A stretch of 36,567 nt of DNA from SAR202 cluster bacterium (GCA_009391535.1 VFHP01000023.1:75578-112144), one strand, 5' to 3'; shown: positions 26,226 through 34,973, counted from the first letter of the stretch. The notes: generated from the sequence alone by a model not told the origin. Numbers and translations are program-made.

Positions 26226-26426
26226 ATGCCTAGAATAGGACCAACCGAATTAATAATAATATTAGTCATAATACTCATAATATTTGGAGTAGGACGTCTT
26301 GGTGAAATCGGAGGAGCCTTAGGTAAGGGGATCCGGGAATTTCGTAGAGGACAATCAGGGGACGCTGATGATGCTGCTGTCGAAGCGCCTAAGCGCACTC
26401 GGAGATCCAAGAAAGATAAAGCATAG
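26226..26426 (+). CDS. tatA: Sec-independent protein translocase TatA
   Basis: This 66-residue protein has a short N-terminus, one membrane helix (about 8-22, [15 protein letters not shown]), the hinge [23 protein letters not shown], and a basic tail ending [11 protein letters not shown]. This is the TatA pattern; TatA multimers form the pore for folded proteins. AGGAGA (26215-26220) precedes the ATG. It is transcribed towards tatC on the other strand, so the Tat genes are split into two converging units. The gene ends in a strong hairpin terminator. Confidence 0.93.
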   Translation: MPRIGPTELIIILVIILIIFGVGRLGEIGGALGKGIREFRRGQSGDADDAAVEAPKRTRRSKKDKA

Positions 26427-26443
26427 TTAATTATACGTTTTGT

Positions 26444-26500
26444 AGAGAAGGTGGAAGATAAACAGTTTGTTTACTTTGCCTTCTCTTATTTTTTGTCTTT
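26444..26500 (+). terminator. Intrinsic terminator of tatA, overlapping the tatC stop
   Basis: AGAGAAGG (26444-26451) pairs with CCTTCTCT (26479-26486), and TAAAC/GTTTA pair inside the loop, followed by a T-rich run ATTTTTTGTCTTT. The distal stem arm and the T-run coincide with the stop and final Lys codons of tatC on the opposite strand. Confidence 0.75.
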
Positions 26501-27241
26501 ACTTCCCAGTCTGGCTAATTTAGATAGTATGATGCCAAATTCATACAAGATAATTATTGGGATTGCCACGAGACTTTGATTAACAGGATCGAATGTAGGC
26601 GTTATTATAGCCCCCAAAATGAATGCTGCGACTATAGCTATTCTTCTTTGTCTGGTAAAGGTTTTTGGGTGTACAGCTCCTATCTTGCTCAAGAAGAACA
26701 TTACCAAAGGGGTTTGGAAAGAAACACCGAGCCAGAACAATAAATTTATTACCAAATTTATGTAGTTGCCAACCCTTATCATAGGTGTAGCTATATCAGA
26801 CCCGAATGTCATGAGAAAATTAAGAGCCGGTGGAAGTAGTACCAAATATCCGAAGACACATCCAGCTACAAATGACAATAGCGTTCCAGGGAGAAGCGCA
26901 AATAGGTATTTCTTTTCCCTCGAAGTTAAACCAGGGGATATAAAAAGAACCATTTGATACAAGATTATAGGCGCGGAAAGAGCCATTCCTCCCATGATCG
27001 ACACTTTCATAGTGATACCTATCATTTCGGTTATTTGTGTAAAAACTAACTTATTTTCTGCTAAGGATTCGAATCCTTTAGCCGGACCCATAAGTAGATC
27101 GAATACCAAAGGGTGGAATATAAAAACTATTATCGTGCATATTATTACTGAAAGCGTACATATGATCATTCGCTTTCTTAGCTCTAACAAGTGTCCAGTA
27201 AGTGTAAGGCTTTTATCTTGAGTCGGGGGTTTTTCTAGCAT
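26486..27241 (-). CDS. tatC: Sec-independent protein translocase TatC
   Basis: TatC is the six-helix membrane receptor for twin-arginine signal peptides. The 251-residue protein has the N-terminal LTGHLLELRKRMI motif with the conserved Glu, helices through residue about 240, SFVAGCVFGYLVLLPPALNFL, and PLVMFFLSKIGAV. Length is normal. The start overlaps the upstream TatB/TatA-like gene by 29 bases, implying coupled translation. Confidence 0.95.
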   Translation of the reverse strand: MLEKPPTQDKSLTLTGHLLELRKRMIICTLSVIICTIIVFIFHPLVFDLLMGPAKGFESLAENKLVFTQITEMIGITMKVSIMGGMALSAPIILYQMVLFISPGLTSREKKYLFALLPGTLLSFVAGCVFGYLVLLPPALNFLMTFGSDIATPMIRVGNYINLVINLLFWLGVSFQTPLVMFFLSKIGAVHPKTFTRQRRIAIVAAFILGAIITPTFDPVNQSLVAIPIIILYEFGIILSKLARLGSKDKK

Positions 27242-27464
27242 TTATATCAGAGTCCTCGTCAATGTTGGTGAATTCAGCGGGTGGCTGATCCAGTGGTTCT
27301 TCTGGAGATAACAATGCTGGTATATCGTTAGTGGTTTGTCTAATTTCCCTGATTAGTTTACCGATATTTCTTGCCATTTCATTCATGCGCGTGGGTCCTA
27401 GTATCAAAAATGCGACAAGGCCAATTACTAGGAACTCTGCTGCGCCGATTCCCAAAAAGTCCAA
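27213..27464 (-). CDS. TatA/TatB-family twin-arginine translocase subunit
   Basis: This 83-residue protein starts MDFLGIGAAEFLVIGLVAFLILGPTRMNEM, a single membrane helix with the Gly-Pro hinge of TatA/TatB proteins, followed by an amphipathic helix and an acidic tail. The GP hinge and its position directly before tatC (overlap 29 bases) favour a TatB role, with the separate gene at 26226 acting as TatA. TatA and TatB cannot be told apart with certainty by sequence alone. Confidence 0.85.
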   Translation of the reverse strand: MDFLGIGAAEFLVIGLVAFLILGPTRMNEMARNIGKLIREIRQTTNDIPALLSPEEPLDQPPAEFTNIDEDSDINARKTPDSR

Positions 27465-27577
27465 TATATTCTCCGGTTTCTATTAATAACCTATTTTGCT
27501 ATCTATAGGATGATTTAATGACTATGCAAAGGTTAACTATAAACTATTGTTAATGGAGTGCCAAGTTTGTGGTCAAA

Positions 27578-28255
27578 TCATATGTCAATATTCTTTATCC
27601 CAAATAGGCAGATATCATTTAGGCAGCATTTTTCACAAAACGGGTTGGATTTAGTGCAAATTGTTGCTGCGTGCTCGTCAAGAAGAGCATGGTACTCGTT
27701 GAAAAGTGAGACATCTTCATCTAGATTGTCCATGAACAACTTCTGGTAAGTTTGGTAGCGTTCATTCTCGACCGATATGCCAATTCTATTTAATATACGT
27801 TTAGTATAGTTGTCTATTACAAAAACTGGTTTTTGGGCGGAATAAAGTACTATATCGTCTGCAGTTTCCTCACCTATACCGTATATTGAAAGCAGTTCCA
27901 TTCTCAAAGAATCCTTGTCTTGCGTCAATAGATTATTAATATCTCCATTATGCTTTTCGAAAACATGATGGGCAAATGCCTTAATCTTTTTGGTTTTTTG
28001 ATTAAAATATATTGAAGCCTTTATTAGCTCTGCTAGTTGTTTGTCGCCGACGTTTCTAAGACTTTCTAGGTTCAATAGATTGTTTTGTTTAAGGAGATTT
28101 ATACTCTTGCTTACCGCTTCCCAGTTTGCTCCTTGTGTAAGTATTGCACCTACTACGATTTCGACATCACTTTCTCCAGGCCACCAGTATTGGTGGCCGT
28201 GATGGTTTAACAGTCGTCTATATATATCAGTTAAGAATGTGTTCAATGACTTCAT
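27578..28255 (-). CDS. Endonuclease III-related HhH-GPD DNA glycosylase with Fe-S cluster
   Basis: This 225-residue protein has the HhH-GPD fold with GIGEETADDIVLYSAQKPVFVIDNYTKR. Catalytic Asp148 is present, but Glu occupies the place of the endonuclease III Lys, which points to a monofunctional glycosylase without lyase activity. The C-terminal C-X6-C-X2-C-X5-C (Cys200, 207, 210, 216) binds a [4Fe-4S] cluster. The pattern resembles the COG2231 branch that includes 3-methyladenine glycosylase MagIII; the substrate here is inferred only. ATG at 28255 was preferred to a TTG at 28291; a TATAAT stands just upstream of the ATG, so the transcript leader would be very short. Confidence 0.85.
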   Translation of the reverse strand: MKSLNTFLTDIYRRLLNHHGHQYWWPGESDVEIVVGAILTQGANWEAVSKSINLLKQNNLLNLESLRNVGDKQLAELIKASIYFNQKTKKIKAFAHHVFEKHNGDINNLLTQDKDSLRMELLSIYGIGEETADDIVLYSAQKPVFVIDNYTKRILNRIGISVENERYQTYQKLFMDNLDEDVSLFNEYHALLDEHAATICTKSNPFCEKCCLNDICLFGIKNIDI

Positions 28256-28329
28256 GGTTTTATTATAGAATGACGATGGCTGTAGGTACAAACAGCAAGT
28301 GCATAATTTGTTAATAATATTACGTGGGA

Positions 28330-28358
28330 TTGTGTCAGTTCTCAGATTTGGTTAGAAT
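28330..28358 (+). promoter_or_regulatory. Candidate promoter of the acetyl-CoA synthetase gene
   Basis: TTGTGT (28330-28335) and TAGAAT (28353-28358) are 17 bases apart and 48 bases before the ATG. The -35 match is weak. The -10 overlaps an 11-bp inverted repeat listed next. Confidence 0.45.
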
Positions 28359-28379
28359 GAATTTAGTTTAAATTCATTC
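28355..28379. promoter_or_regulatory. Perfect 11-bp inverted repeat at the acetyl-CoA synthetase promoter, candidate operator
   Basis: GAATGAATTTA (28355-28365) and TAAATTCATTC (28369-28379) are exact reverse complements around GTT. The repeat covers the right half of the likely -10 and the predicted start of transcription, a classic place for a repressor operator. As RNA it would form only if transcription began further upstream. Confidence 0.55.
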
Positions 28380-28405
28380 CTAAAATTTCCTCCTAAGGAG
28401 TTGTC

Positions 28406-30157
28406 ATGGAATATCCAATTATCTCCAAACCAAATAGCTACGATGATGTTTTGGAACCCAATCTGACGAATTACGAAAAATCTGTGCAGGATTTCGACTG
28501 GCAGGAAATGCGCAACCGTTTAAATGGATTACCAAGTGGCGGTTTGAACCTAGCTCACGAGGCTATAGATAGGCACGTTGACTTGGGTAATGGTAGTAAG
28601 GTCGCAATGTATTGGGAAGGTTCAAATGGAGAAGAAGAAACCTATACATTCAATGATATGAAGGCGCAATCAAACAAATTCGCCAATGTGTTATCAAAAT
28701 TAGGAATACAAAAAGGTGACAGGGCTTTTATATTCATGGGCAGGGTGCCTGAATTGTATTTTGCCTTTTTTGGAATACTTAAAGTAGGTGCTATTGCTGG
28801 TCCTCTGTTTTCGGCTTTTGGCCCAGATCCGGTCAAGGATAGATTATTGGATAGTGGTGCAAAGGTTTTATTGATTACACCTGATTTACGTAACAAAATT
28901 AGTAATATATTGCCCGACCTTCCAGATCTGGAGCATATCGTAGTCATCAACAAAAATAATAGGCATGAAAATCCTTTACAAGACGGAGATGTGAGTTACG
29001 AGGCTGAAATGGAATCAGCTTCTGCAGATTTTGAAACAGTTAATACACAAGAAGAAGATTATTCAATAATGCATTACACCTCTGGAACAACAGGGAAACC
29101 TAAAGGAGCTGTTCATGCTCACATTGCAGCACTGCAGCACATGGCTACTGGTAAGTGGGCTTTAGATCTGCATGATGAAGATATCTATTGGTGTACTGCA
29201 GACCCAGGTTGGGTTACCGGAACCTCATACGGAATGTCTGCACCATGGACAAACGGAGTTACACAGGTAATTTATGAAGGTGGCTTTCGCGCCAGTGATT
29301 GGTACCAAATTATTCAAAAGTACAAAGTTTCTGTTTGGTATACGGCTCCTACTGCTATACGAATGTTGATGAAAGCCGGGGATCAAATTCCAGGTCGATA
29401 TGATCTATCCAGTTTGCGGCACATGTGTTCTGTAGGAGAGCCTTTGAATCCTGAGGCGGTTGTATGGGGTCAAAATGTTATTGGTATGCCTTTTCATGAT
29501 AACTGGTGGCAAACAGAAACAGGAGCCATTCTGATTGCTAATTACCCAGTGCAAGATATTAGACCCGGATCCATGGGTAGGCCAATTCCTGGAGTTAAGA
29601 CAGCTATAGTAGATGATGAAGGAACAGAAGTAGAACCGGGAACAGAGGGAGACTTGGCTGTAAAACCTGGATGGCCTTCCATGTTCCGCACTTATTGGAA
29701 AAATCAGGAAATGTATGATTCAAAATTCAAGAATGGTTGGTATTTGACTGGTGATAGAGCACGCATGGATAGTGATGGTTATTTTTGGTTTGTCGGCAGA
29801 GCTGACGATGTGATTAATACAGCAGGACATTTGGTGGGTCCGTTCGAAGTTGAGAGTGCTTTAATTGAACACCCAGCTGTAGCCGAGGCCGGAGTTATAG
29901 GAAAACCGGATCCGGTTGCTTTCGAAATAGTTAAAGCTTTTGTTTCCTTGCATGATGGATTCGAGAGAACTGACAAACTTAGGAACGAAATAATGGGTTT
30001 TGTAAGATCTAAATTGGCCGCTGGAGTGGCTCCAAGGGAAATAGAATTCTTAGATTCACTCCCGAAAACACGGAGTGGGAAGATAATGAGAAGATTGTTG
30101 AAGGCAAGGGAGCTGGGATTACCTGAAGGAGATACATCTACATTGGAAGAAGATTGA
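28406..30157 (+). CDS. acsA: AMP-forming acetyl-CoA synthetase (acyl-CoA synthetase)
   Basis: The enzyme activates acetate with ATP to acetyl-AMP, then forms acetyl-CoA. This 583-residue member of the AMP-binding superfamily has the P-loop-like HYTSGTTGKPKG at 223-234, DNWWQTETGA with the adenylate-binding TE, YLTGDRARMDSDGYFWFVGRADD near 447-467, and the C-terminal RSGKIMRR with the catalytic Lys near 559. WWQTETG is characteristic of acetyl-CoA synthetases, though at 583 residues it is shorter than the usual 640-650, so propionate or another short acid is possible. AAGGAG (28395-28400) precedes the ATG by five bases and sits in a CTCC-TAA-GGAG mini-hairpin. Confidence 0.9.
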   Translation: MEYPIISKPNSYDDVLEPNLTNYEKSVQDFDWQEMRNRLNGLPSGGLNLAHEAIDRHVDLGNGSKVAMYWEGSNGEEETYTFNDMKAQSNKFANVLSKLGIQKGDRAFIFMGRVPELYFAFFGILKVGAIAGPLFSAFGPDPVKDRLLDSGAKVLLITPDLRNKISNILPDLPDLEHIVVINKNNRHENPLQDGDVSYEAEMESASADFETVNTQEEDYSIMHYTSGTTGKPKGAVHAHIAALQHMATGKWALDLHDEDIYWCTADPGWVTGTSYGMSAPWTNGVTQVIYEGGFRASDWYQIIQKYKVSVWYTAPTAIRMLMKAGDQIPGRYDLSSLRHMCSVGEPLNPEAVVWGQNVIGMPFHDNWWQTETGAILIANYPVQDIRPGSMGRPIPGVKTAIVDDEGTEVEPGTEGDLAVKPGWPSMFRTYWKNQEMYDSKFKNGWYLTGDRARMDSDGYFWFVGRADDVINTAGHLVGPFEVESALIEHPAVAEAGVIGKPDPVAFEIVKAFVSLHDGFERTDKLRNEIMGFVRSKLAAGVAPREIEFLDSLPKTRSGKIMRRLLKARELGLPEGDTSTLEED

Positions 30158-30202
30158 CCAAACAGGATGTGTTAAAATTATCAGGAATATGAGGAGTTTG
30201 AA

Positions 30203-31561
30203 ATGAGTAGTAATGAGATAAATCGAGATAGAGTCTATTACAATTATGGTGGTAAATTCCCACCTCTTTCTCTGGACACAGTTGCTGCATCTGTACCGGA
30301 GTCCACGGATTCTTCTCATCCAAAATTAATTACTGACACTACTCTTAGAGATGGAGCGCAAGACCCTCATTTTGCTCTTTTCCCAGCCGAAACAAGACTA
30401 GCCTATTATGACATGTTGCACGATTTGGATAATGGGACTGGCTGTATTGAACAGATTGAAGTTTTCATATACCAGAAAAGAGATATTTGGGCTTTAGAAA
30501 AACTTTTCGATAGAGGTCATAAGTTTCCGGAAATCACCACTTGGACTAGAGCTTTGCCAAAGGATATAAAGATGTTGACCGATATATCCAATGGTAGGAT
30601 AAAAGAAACTGGCATGTTGGCGTCATCTTCAGATCATCACATATTTGATAAGTTGGGCCATAAAAGTAAAGCAGATACGGCGGATAGATACATGGCTCCT
30701 ATAATGACTGCCTGCGAAAATGACATTAGGCCCAGAATACACTTAGAAGACACAACAAAGGGAGATATATACGGCTTCGTTATACCATTTATTCAAAGAG
30801 TTCTCAAAGAAACGAATGGGTGGGCTAAATTCCGTATTTGTGACACTATCGGATGGGGGTCTCCAGATCCTTATGTTTCTTTACCATTCGGTATTCCAAA
30901 ATTAATCAGTACTATTATAAATGAAACTGGTGCAGAACTAGAGTTTCATGGACATAATGACTTTGGTTTAGCTACTGCCAATAGTATGGCTGCATATCGA
31001 TATGGCTGTAAGAGAGTGAATGTATCTTTTGCTGGTTTAGGCGAACGTACAGGTAACACTTCTTTGGAACAAATAGTAGCTGCTTACTCCCGTATGTACG
31101 GTGACCCAGGTCTAAACCTTAAAGTTCTAGGTAGCATACGTGACTTACTTAGTCAGGAGGTTATTCCTATTCCAGACAAACAACCGATCATTGGGGATGT
31201 CTTTTCAACTCAGGCAGGTCTCCATCAGACGGGGATGCGAAGGTCCGAACAAGCCGAAGGAGGATCTATTTATCTGGCATTTGATGCAGATTTAGTTGGA
31301 GATCAGGCATATGACCATAGTGTCATTGGTGCTTTGTCTGGAATGGATGGTATTGTTGCAGTATTGAATAACCAAGTTAAAGAGGTTACTGGGGAATGGG
31401 GGAGTTATAGTACAACCAGCAGGGTTGTAAAACGCATATATGACAGGGTTCAAGAATCCTATGATGGTGAATATGATTCAGAACAAGAGATGTTCATCAA
31501 TCAAAGAAGGACATTTTTCACTCCAACCGAAATATATGACTTGTCTATAGAATTACGGTAG
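30203..31561 (+). CDS. HMG-CoA-lyase-like acyltransferase, resembles citrate (Re)-synthase
   Basis: This 452-residue TIM-barrel enzyme belongs to the isopropylmalate/homocitrate synthase family: TDTTLRDGAQ at 44-53, EFHGHNDFGLATAN near 247-260, and the downstream FAGLGERTGNTSLEQ. Its FIYQKRDIWALEKLFDRG, KETGMLASSSDHHIFDKLG and HLEDTTKGDIYGFVIPF stretches remind me, from memory, of the Re-citrate synthases of Clostridium kluyveri and Dehalococcoides, and its length agrees. The likely reaction is acetyl-CoA plus oxaloacetate to citrate; homocitrate or citramalate synthesis is the alternative. It lies 45 bases behind acetyl-CoA synthetase, whose product would be its substrate. GAGGAG upstream supports the ATG. 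Confidence 0.8.
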   Translation: MSSNEINRDRVYYNYGGKFPPLSLDTVAASVPESTDSSHPKLITDTTLRDGAQDPHFALFPAETRLAYYDMLHDLDNGTGCIEQIEVFIYQKRDIWALEKLFDRGHKFPEITTWTRALPKDIKMLTDISNGRIKETGMLASSSDHHIFDKLGHKSKADTADRYMAPIMTACENDIRPRIHLEDTTKGDIYGFVIPFIQRVLKETNGWAKFRICDTIGWGSPDPYVSLPFGIPKLISTIINETGAELEFHGHNDFGLATANSMAAYRYGCKRVNVSFAGLGERTGNTSLEQIVAAYSRMYGDPGLNLKVLGSIRDLLSQEVIPIPDKQPIIGDVFSTQAGLHQTGMRRSEQAEGGSIYLAFDADLVGDQAYDHSVIGALSGMDGIVAVLNNQVKEVTGEWGSYSTTSRVVKRIYDRVQESYDGEYDSEQEMFINQRRTFFTPTEIYDLSIELR

Positions 31562-31564
31562 TTT

Positions 31565-32812
31565 TCATTCAGAGAACTTCTTAAAAACTATGCAAGTATT
31601 TTGTCCACCGAATCCAAAACTATTCGACAGTACTATGTTCACATCTTTCTCTCTAGCTACGTTGGGTACGTAGTCTAAATCACACGCCGGATCTGGTGTC
31701 TCTTGGTTTATAGTCGGAGGGATTATTCCCTCCTGTATGGCTTTCACGCATGCAACCGCTTCCAGAGCCCCTGCACCACCCATAGCGTGACCAGTCATAG
31801 ATTTTGTAGAACTAACTGCCACGCTGTATGCGGTTTCCCCGAAAACATTTTTTATTGCCATAGTCTCTGCAGCATCATTCAACGGAGTTGATGTTCCGTG
31901 AGCGTTAATGTAGTCAACTTGATTTACATCAATAGAGGCGTCTTTCAATGCCCATCTGATAGCACGGGCGGCACCTTCACCTGTGTCATCTGGTTGTACT
32001 GCATGAAATGCATCACAGGATGAACCATATCCAATTAATTCAGCCAATATCGGAGCACCACGTTTTATGGCATGGTCTAAACTCTCCAACACAACTATGG
32101 CACTTCCCTCCGCAGGAACGAATCCATCTCTTCCTGCATCGAAAGGTCTGCTTGCCTTTTGTGGTTCTTCATTTGAGTTGGTTAGAGCTCTTAATATACA
32201 AAATCCTGACAAACCGATCTCGCTTATACTGGCTTCTACTCCACCTGCTAGTACAACGTCTGCGGCCCCCCTCCTTATGACTTCTAATGCTTCTCCGATG
32301 GCTTGGTTGGAGGCTGCACATGCGGTTATAACGGTGGAGTTATAACCCTTTGCTCCAAATACTCTGGCCACATTTGCTGCAGCCATGTTAGGCAACATCA
32401 TCGGTATGAAGAATGGATTTATTTTCATGGCGCCTTTTTCTTGCATATCTAGACAGGCAATTTGAGTAGTGTCTAATCCACCTGCACCGTTACCTAATAG
32501 CACTCCCATCATTGATAGATCTTCTTTTTCAAGATTAAGATTAGCATCTTTAACTGCCATAGTACTGGCAGCTATAGAAAGTTGACTGAATCTGGCTAAT
32601 CTACGAGCTTCTTTGGGATTAATATATTCCCCTGGATCAAAATTTGGGACTTCACCTGCTATTTGACAAGGATAAGGAGAAGGATCGCATAGAGTTATAG
32701 GCCCTATGCCTGAGTGACCAGAAACTAAACCTTCCCAAAATTCTCCAACGGATTTACCTAATGGAGTTATTGCTCCCATGCCTGTTATTACTACGCGTTT
32801 TCTGTCTAACAT
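31565..32812 (-). CDS. fabF: Beta-ketoacyl-ACP synthase II
   Basis: FabF condenses malonyl-ACP with acyl-ACP in fatty acid elongation. The 415-residue thiolase-fold protein has catalytic Cys165 in TACAASNQ, His305 in HGTSTPLND, Lys337 and His342 in TKSMTGHAMGGAGALEA, and FGFGGQN near the C-terminus. The residues right after the Cys (AASN rather than the common ATGT/ASGA) are slightly unusual. It follows folC after 31 bases on the same strand and converges with the Re-citrate-synthase-like gene, with 3 bases between the stops. Other fab genes are not in the window. Confidence 0.93.
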   Translation of the reverse strand: MLDRKRVVITGMGAITPLGKSVGEFWEGLVSGHSGIGPITLCDPSPYPCQIAGEVPNFDPGEYINPKEARRLARFSQLSIAASTMAVKDANLNLEKEDLSMMGVLLGNGAGGLDTTQIACLDMQEKGAMKINPFFIPMMLPNMAAANVARVFGAKGYNSTVITACAASNQAIGEALEVIRRGAADVVLAGGVEASISEIGLSGFCILRALTNSNEEPQKASRPFDAGRDGFVPAEGSAIVVLESLDHAIKRGAPILAELIGYGSSCDAFHAVQPDDTGEGAARAIRWALKDASIDVNQVDYINAHGTSTPLNDAAETMAIKNVFGETAYSVAVSSTKSMTGHAMGGAGALEAVACVKAIQEGIIPPTINQETPDPACDLDYVPNVAREKDVNIVLSNSFGFGGQNTCIVFKKFSE

Positions 32813-32843
32813 ATTTTATAGTCCCTTCCAGTACTTTTATTAT

Positions 32844-34178
32844 CTAATATATCTCTGGCGATATATTCTTTACAAATTCTCTAGCTTCTGCCGCTACGAA
32901 TAAAGATCCTGTTACCAATATTATATCGTCTTTATCCGCAAAATTCTTAGCTTCCTCTACCGCCTCGGCGACACTTTCAGTTATTAAAGTATCGTACCCG
33001 AACATCTTGGCGGCATCAGATATTTTGGTCGGTTCTATCGCCCGGGTATTTCGAGAGCGAGTAGCCAATATCAACTTTGGGGATAATTTATTATATTCAT
33101 TAATTAATGCTTCTAAGTCTTTATTCGTTGATACGCCGAGGACCAGTATAATTTGATTTGAAGGCAAGAGTTTTCTTACGGTTGCAACAAGGGCCTCTGC
33201 AGAGTGCGGGTTATGGGCCCCGTCTGCAACTATTTTCGGATCTTCATTTATCAACTCAAACCTACAAGGCCACTTTACATGTAGTAGCCCCTCATGTATA
33301 GCCTCTGAGCTTATTTGGAATCCTGCTGCCGTTAATCTTTCTATGACACCTATGGCAATCGAGGCATTTTCGATTTGATGATCGCCAATCAAAGGTATTT
33401 TCAGGGAATAATTATGGTTTTGAGTTTTGATTTCGCATTCTTGACCGTATATGGATGATGACTTGGATTCCCATAATATGTCTTCACCTACTTTTGATAT
33501 AGCACTGCCCTTATCTCTACAGACATCAGTGATAACTTTCATGGCTTCTGGAGGTTGAGATGCAGATATAACTGGAATGCCATCCTTTATTATTCCTGAT
33601 TTTTCCCACGCTATTTCACTAATAGTATTGCCAAGAATATCTGTGTGATCTAATCCAAGAGACGTTATGCCAGCAGCGATGGGTTCCACAATGTTTGTTG
33701 AATCCAATCTACCCCCTAGACCAACTTCTATTACATTTATATTGGTACCTTTGTCCTTAAAGTGATAGAAACTCATAGCAGTAAGTAGTTCAAATACTGT
33801 GATCCTATCTTGGCTTGTTTTATTTATATCGAGCATCTTATCCCATAGAGACTGTACTAGACACGAAAAATCAGACTCCGATATAGGAGTGTTTGAAATT
33901 TGGATTCTTTCCCGAAAGGTGTGCAGGTGAGGGGATGTGAATAAACCTGTGAGATATCCAGCTTCTTCTAGAATTGAGGAAATCATTGAAGATGTGCTTC
34001 CTTTGCCCTTAGTACCAGCAATGTGTACACAAGGAGTTTCTAGGTGTACATCATTCAGAGTTGACATAAATGAAGTTATTCTGTCGAGGTTATATCGGAC
34101 TCTTTGTCCCCGCGTGGACGATGGTCTTTCGTAGTCTGTCATGCCCATGATTAAATTTATTGACTTTTGGTAATCCAT
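32844..34178 (-). CDS. folC: Bifunctional folylpolyglutamate synthase/dihydrofolate synthase
   Basis: FolC adds glutamate to dihydropteroate and extends the polyglutamate tail of folates. The 444-residue Mur-ligase-like protein has the ATP-binding GTKGKGST at 55-62, TSPHLHTFRERIQI, FELLTAMSF, VEVGLGGRLDSTN, LGLDHTDILG and DGAHNPHSAEAL, all family landmarks in order. Length is normal. It is separate from folP-folK and appears to be transcribed with fabF. Confidence 0.95.
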   Translation of the reverse strand: MDYQKSINLIMGMTDYERPSSTRGQRVRYNLDRITSFMSTLNDVHLETPCVHIAGTKGKGSTSSMISSILEEAGYLTGLFTSPHLHTFRERIQISNTPISESDFSCLVQSLWDKMLDINKTSQDRITVFELLTAMSFYHFKDKGTNINVIEVGLGGRLDSTNIVEPIAAGITSLGLDHTDILGNTISEIAWEKSGIIKDGIPVISASQPPEAMKVITDVCRDKGSAISKVGEDILWESKSSSIYGQECEIKTQNHNYSLKIPLIGDHQIENASIAIGVIERLTAAGFQISSEAIHEGLLHVKWPCRFELINEDPKIVADGAHNPHSAEALVATVRKLLPSNQIILVLGVSTNKDLEALINEYNKLSPKLILATRSRNTRAIEPTKISDAAKMFGYDTLITESVAEAVEEAKNFADKDDIILVTGSLFVAAEAREFVKNISPEIY

Positions 34179-34296
34179 GTGCCGACTTTCTAGAGAAATA
34201 TATTATGAAGAGATTCTATCATAATGAGAATCTTGTCTCTGACGTGAACACTAACAAAGCTACATTTTGGTGTCAACGCGATATTAAAACAGATAT

Positions 34297-34308
34297 ATTT
34301 GGTATAAT
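34297..34308 (+). promoter_or_regulatory. Candidate extended -10 promoter for the YqeK-like gene
   Basis: TATAAT at 34303-34308 is preceded by TGG, an extended -10 element; no good -35 lies at the right spacing. The same TTTGGTATAATT string recurs at 36509-36520. The rest of this 198-base divergent gap between folC and the HD gene shows nothing I can name. Confidence 0.4.
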
Positions 34309-34376
34309 TCACAGGTTTATTTGGACATTAGATAGTTATATAAACGTGCATAAATAATTCGAGAGGAATCTAGTTG

Positions 34377-34973
34377 ATGGCAGAACAATACGCAGGGTTT
34401 AACACGGATAATCTGGCATTAGAAGAAATTCTGTGTAGTCTGCCAGTGGGTCTTCAGCAGCATTCTCTCAGGGCTAGATCTAAAGCCAGTGAATTGGCCA
34501 TGATACACAAAATAGACTCAGACAAAGCTGGTTTGGCAGGTCTGTGTCATGATATAGCTCGACATATGAGTGGCGACGAACTGTATCTAAGGGCCAAAGG
34601 ATACGGTATACCTATAAATTCTGTAGAAGAATCTAACAGAATACTTCTGCATGGCCCTGTAGGAGCTGAGATACTTATTAGAAGTTGTGGAGTAGATGAT
34701 AGTGAGATTATAGAGGCAGTGCGGTGGCATTCATCCTTTAATGTCGGGTTGGGTCCTGTTGCTAAATGCACATTTTTAGCGGACAAGCTAGATCCAAATA
34801 AATCATCTCGTTTCACTGATATGGAAGGCAAATATCGTTTAGCTACAAAGAGTTTGGATAAAGCTATACTGGCATTTATTGAAGAAGATGTGATGAATAT
34901 GCTGAACAATGGGAGTGAAATTCACCCTGCTTCTATTGAAGCCCGCAATTGGTTATTAGGACTAGTTTCATAG
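34377..34973 (+). CDS. YqeK-like HD domain hydrolase
   Basis: This 198-residue HD-superfamily protein has His29, the His58-Asp59 pair (GLCHDIARHM), His92 (LLHGPVGAEI), His118 (VRWHSS) and Asp136 (LADKLDP), the spacing of YqeK. YqeK enzymes hydrolyse diadenosine tetraphosphate symmetrically to ADP and limit this stress nucleotide. In many bacteria yqeK stands between nadD and rsfS; here it stands alone. ATG 34377 was chosen; a TTG at 34374 directly before it has slightly better spacing from GAGAGGA (34361-34367), a one-residue difference. Confidence 0.85.
   Translation: MAEQYAGFNTDNLALEEILCSLPVGLQQHSLRARSKASELAMIHKIDSDKAGLAGLCHDIARHMSGDELYLRAKGYGIPINSVEESNRILLHGPVGAEILIRSCGVDDSEIIEAVRWHSSFNVGLGPVAKCTFLADKLDPNKSSRFTDMEGKYRLATKSLDKAILAFIEEDVMNMLNNGSEIHPASIEARNWLLGLVS

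Noticed and set aside
34160..34357. 65-codon plus-strand frame between folC and the YqeK-like gene
   Set aside because: Overlaps the folC start region, lacks a ribosome binding site and has no recognisable protein pattern; the stretch is better read as a divergent promoter region.
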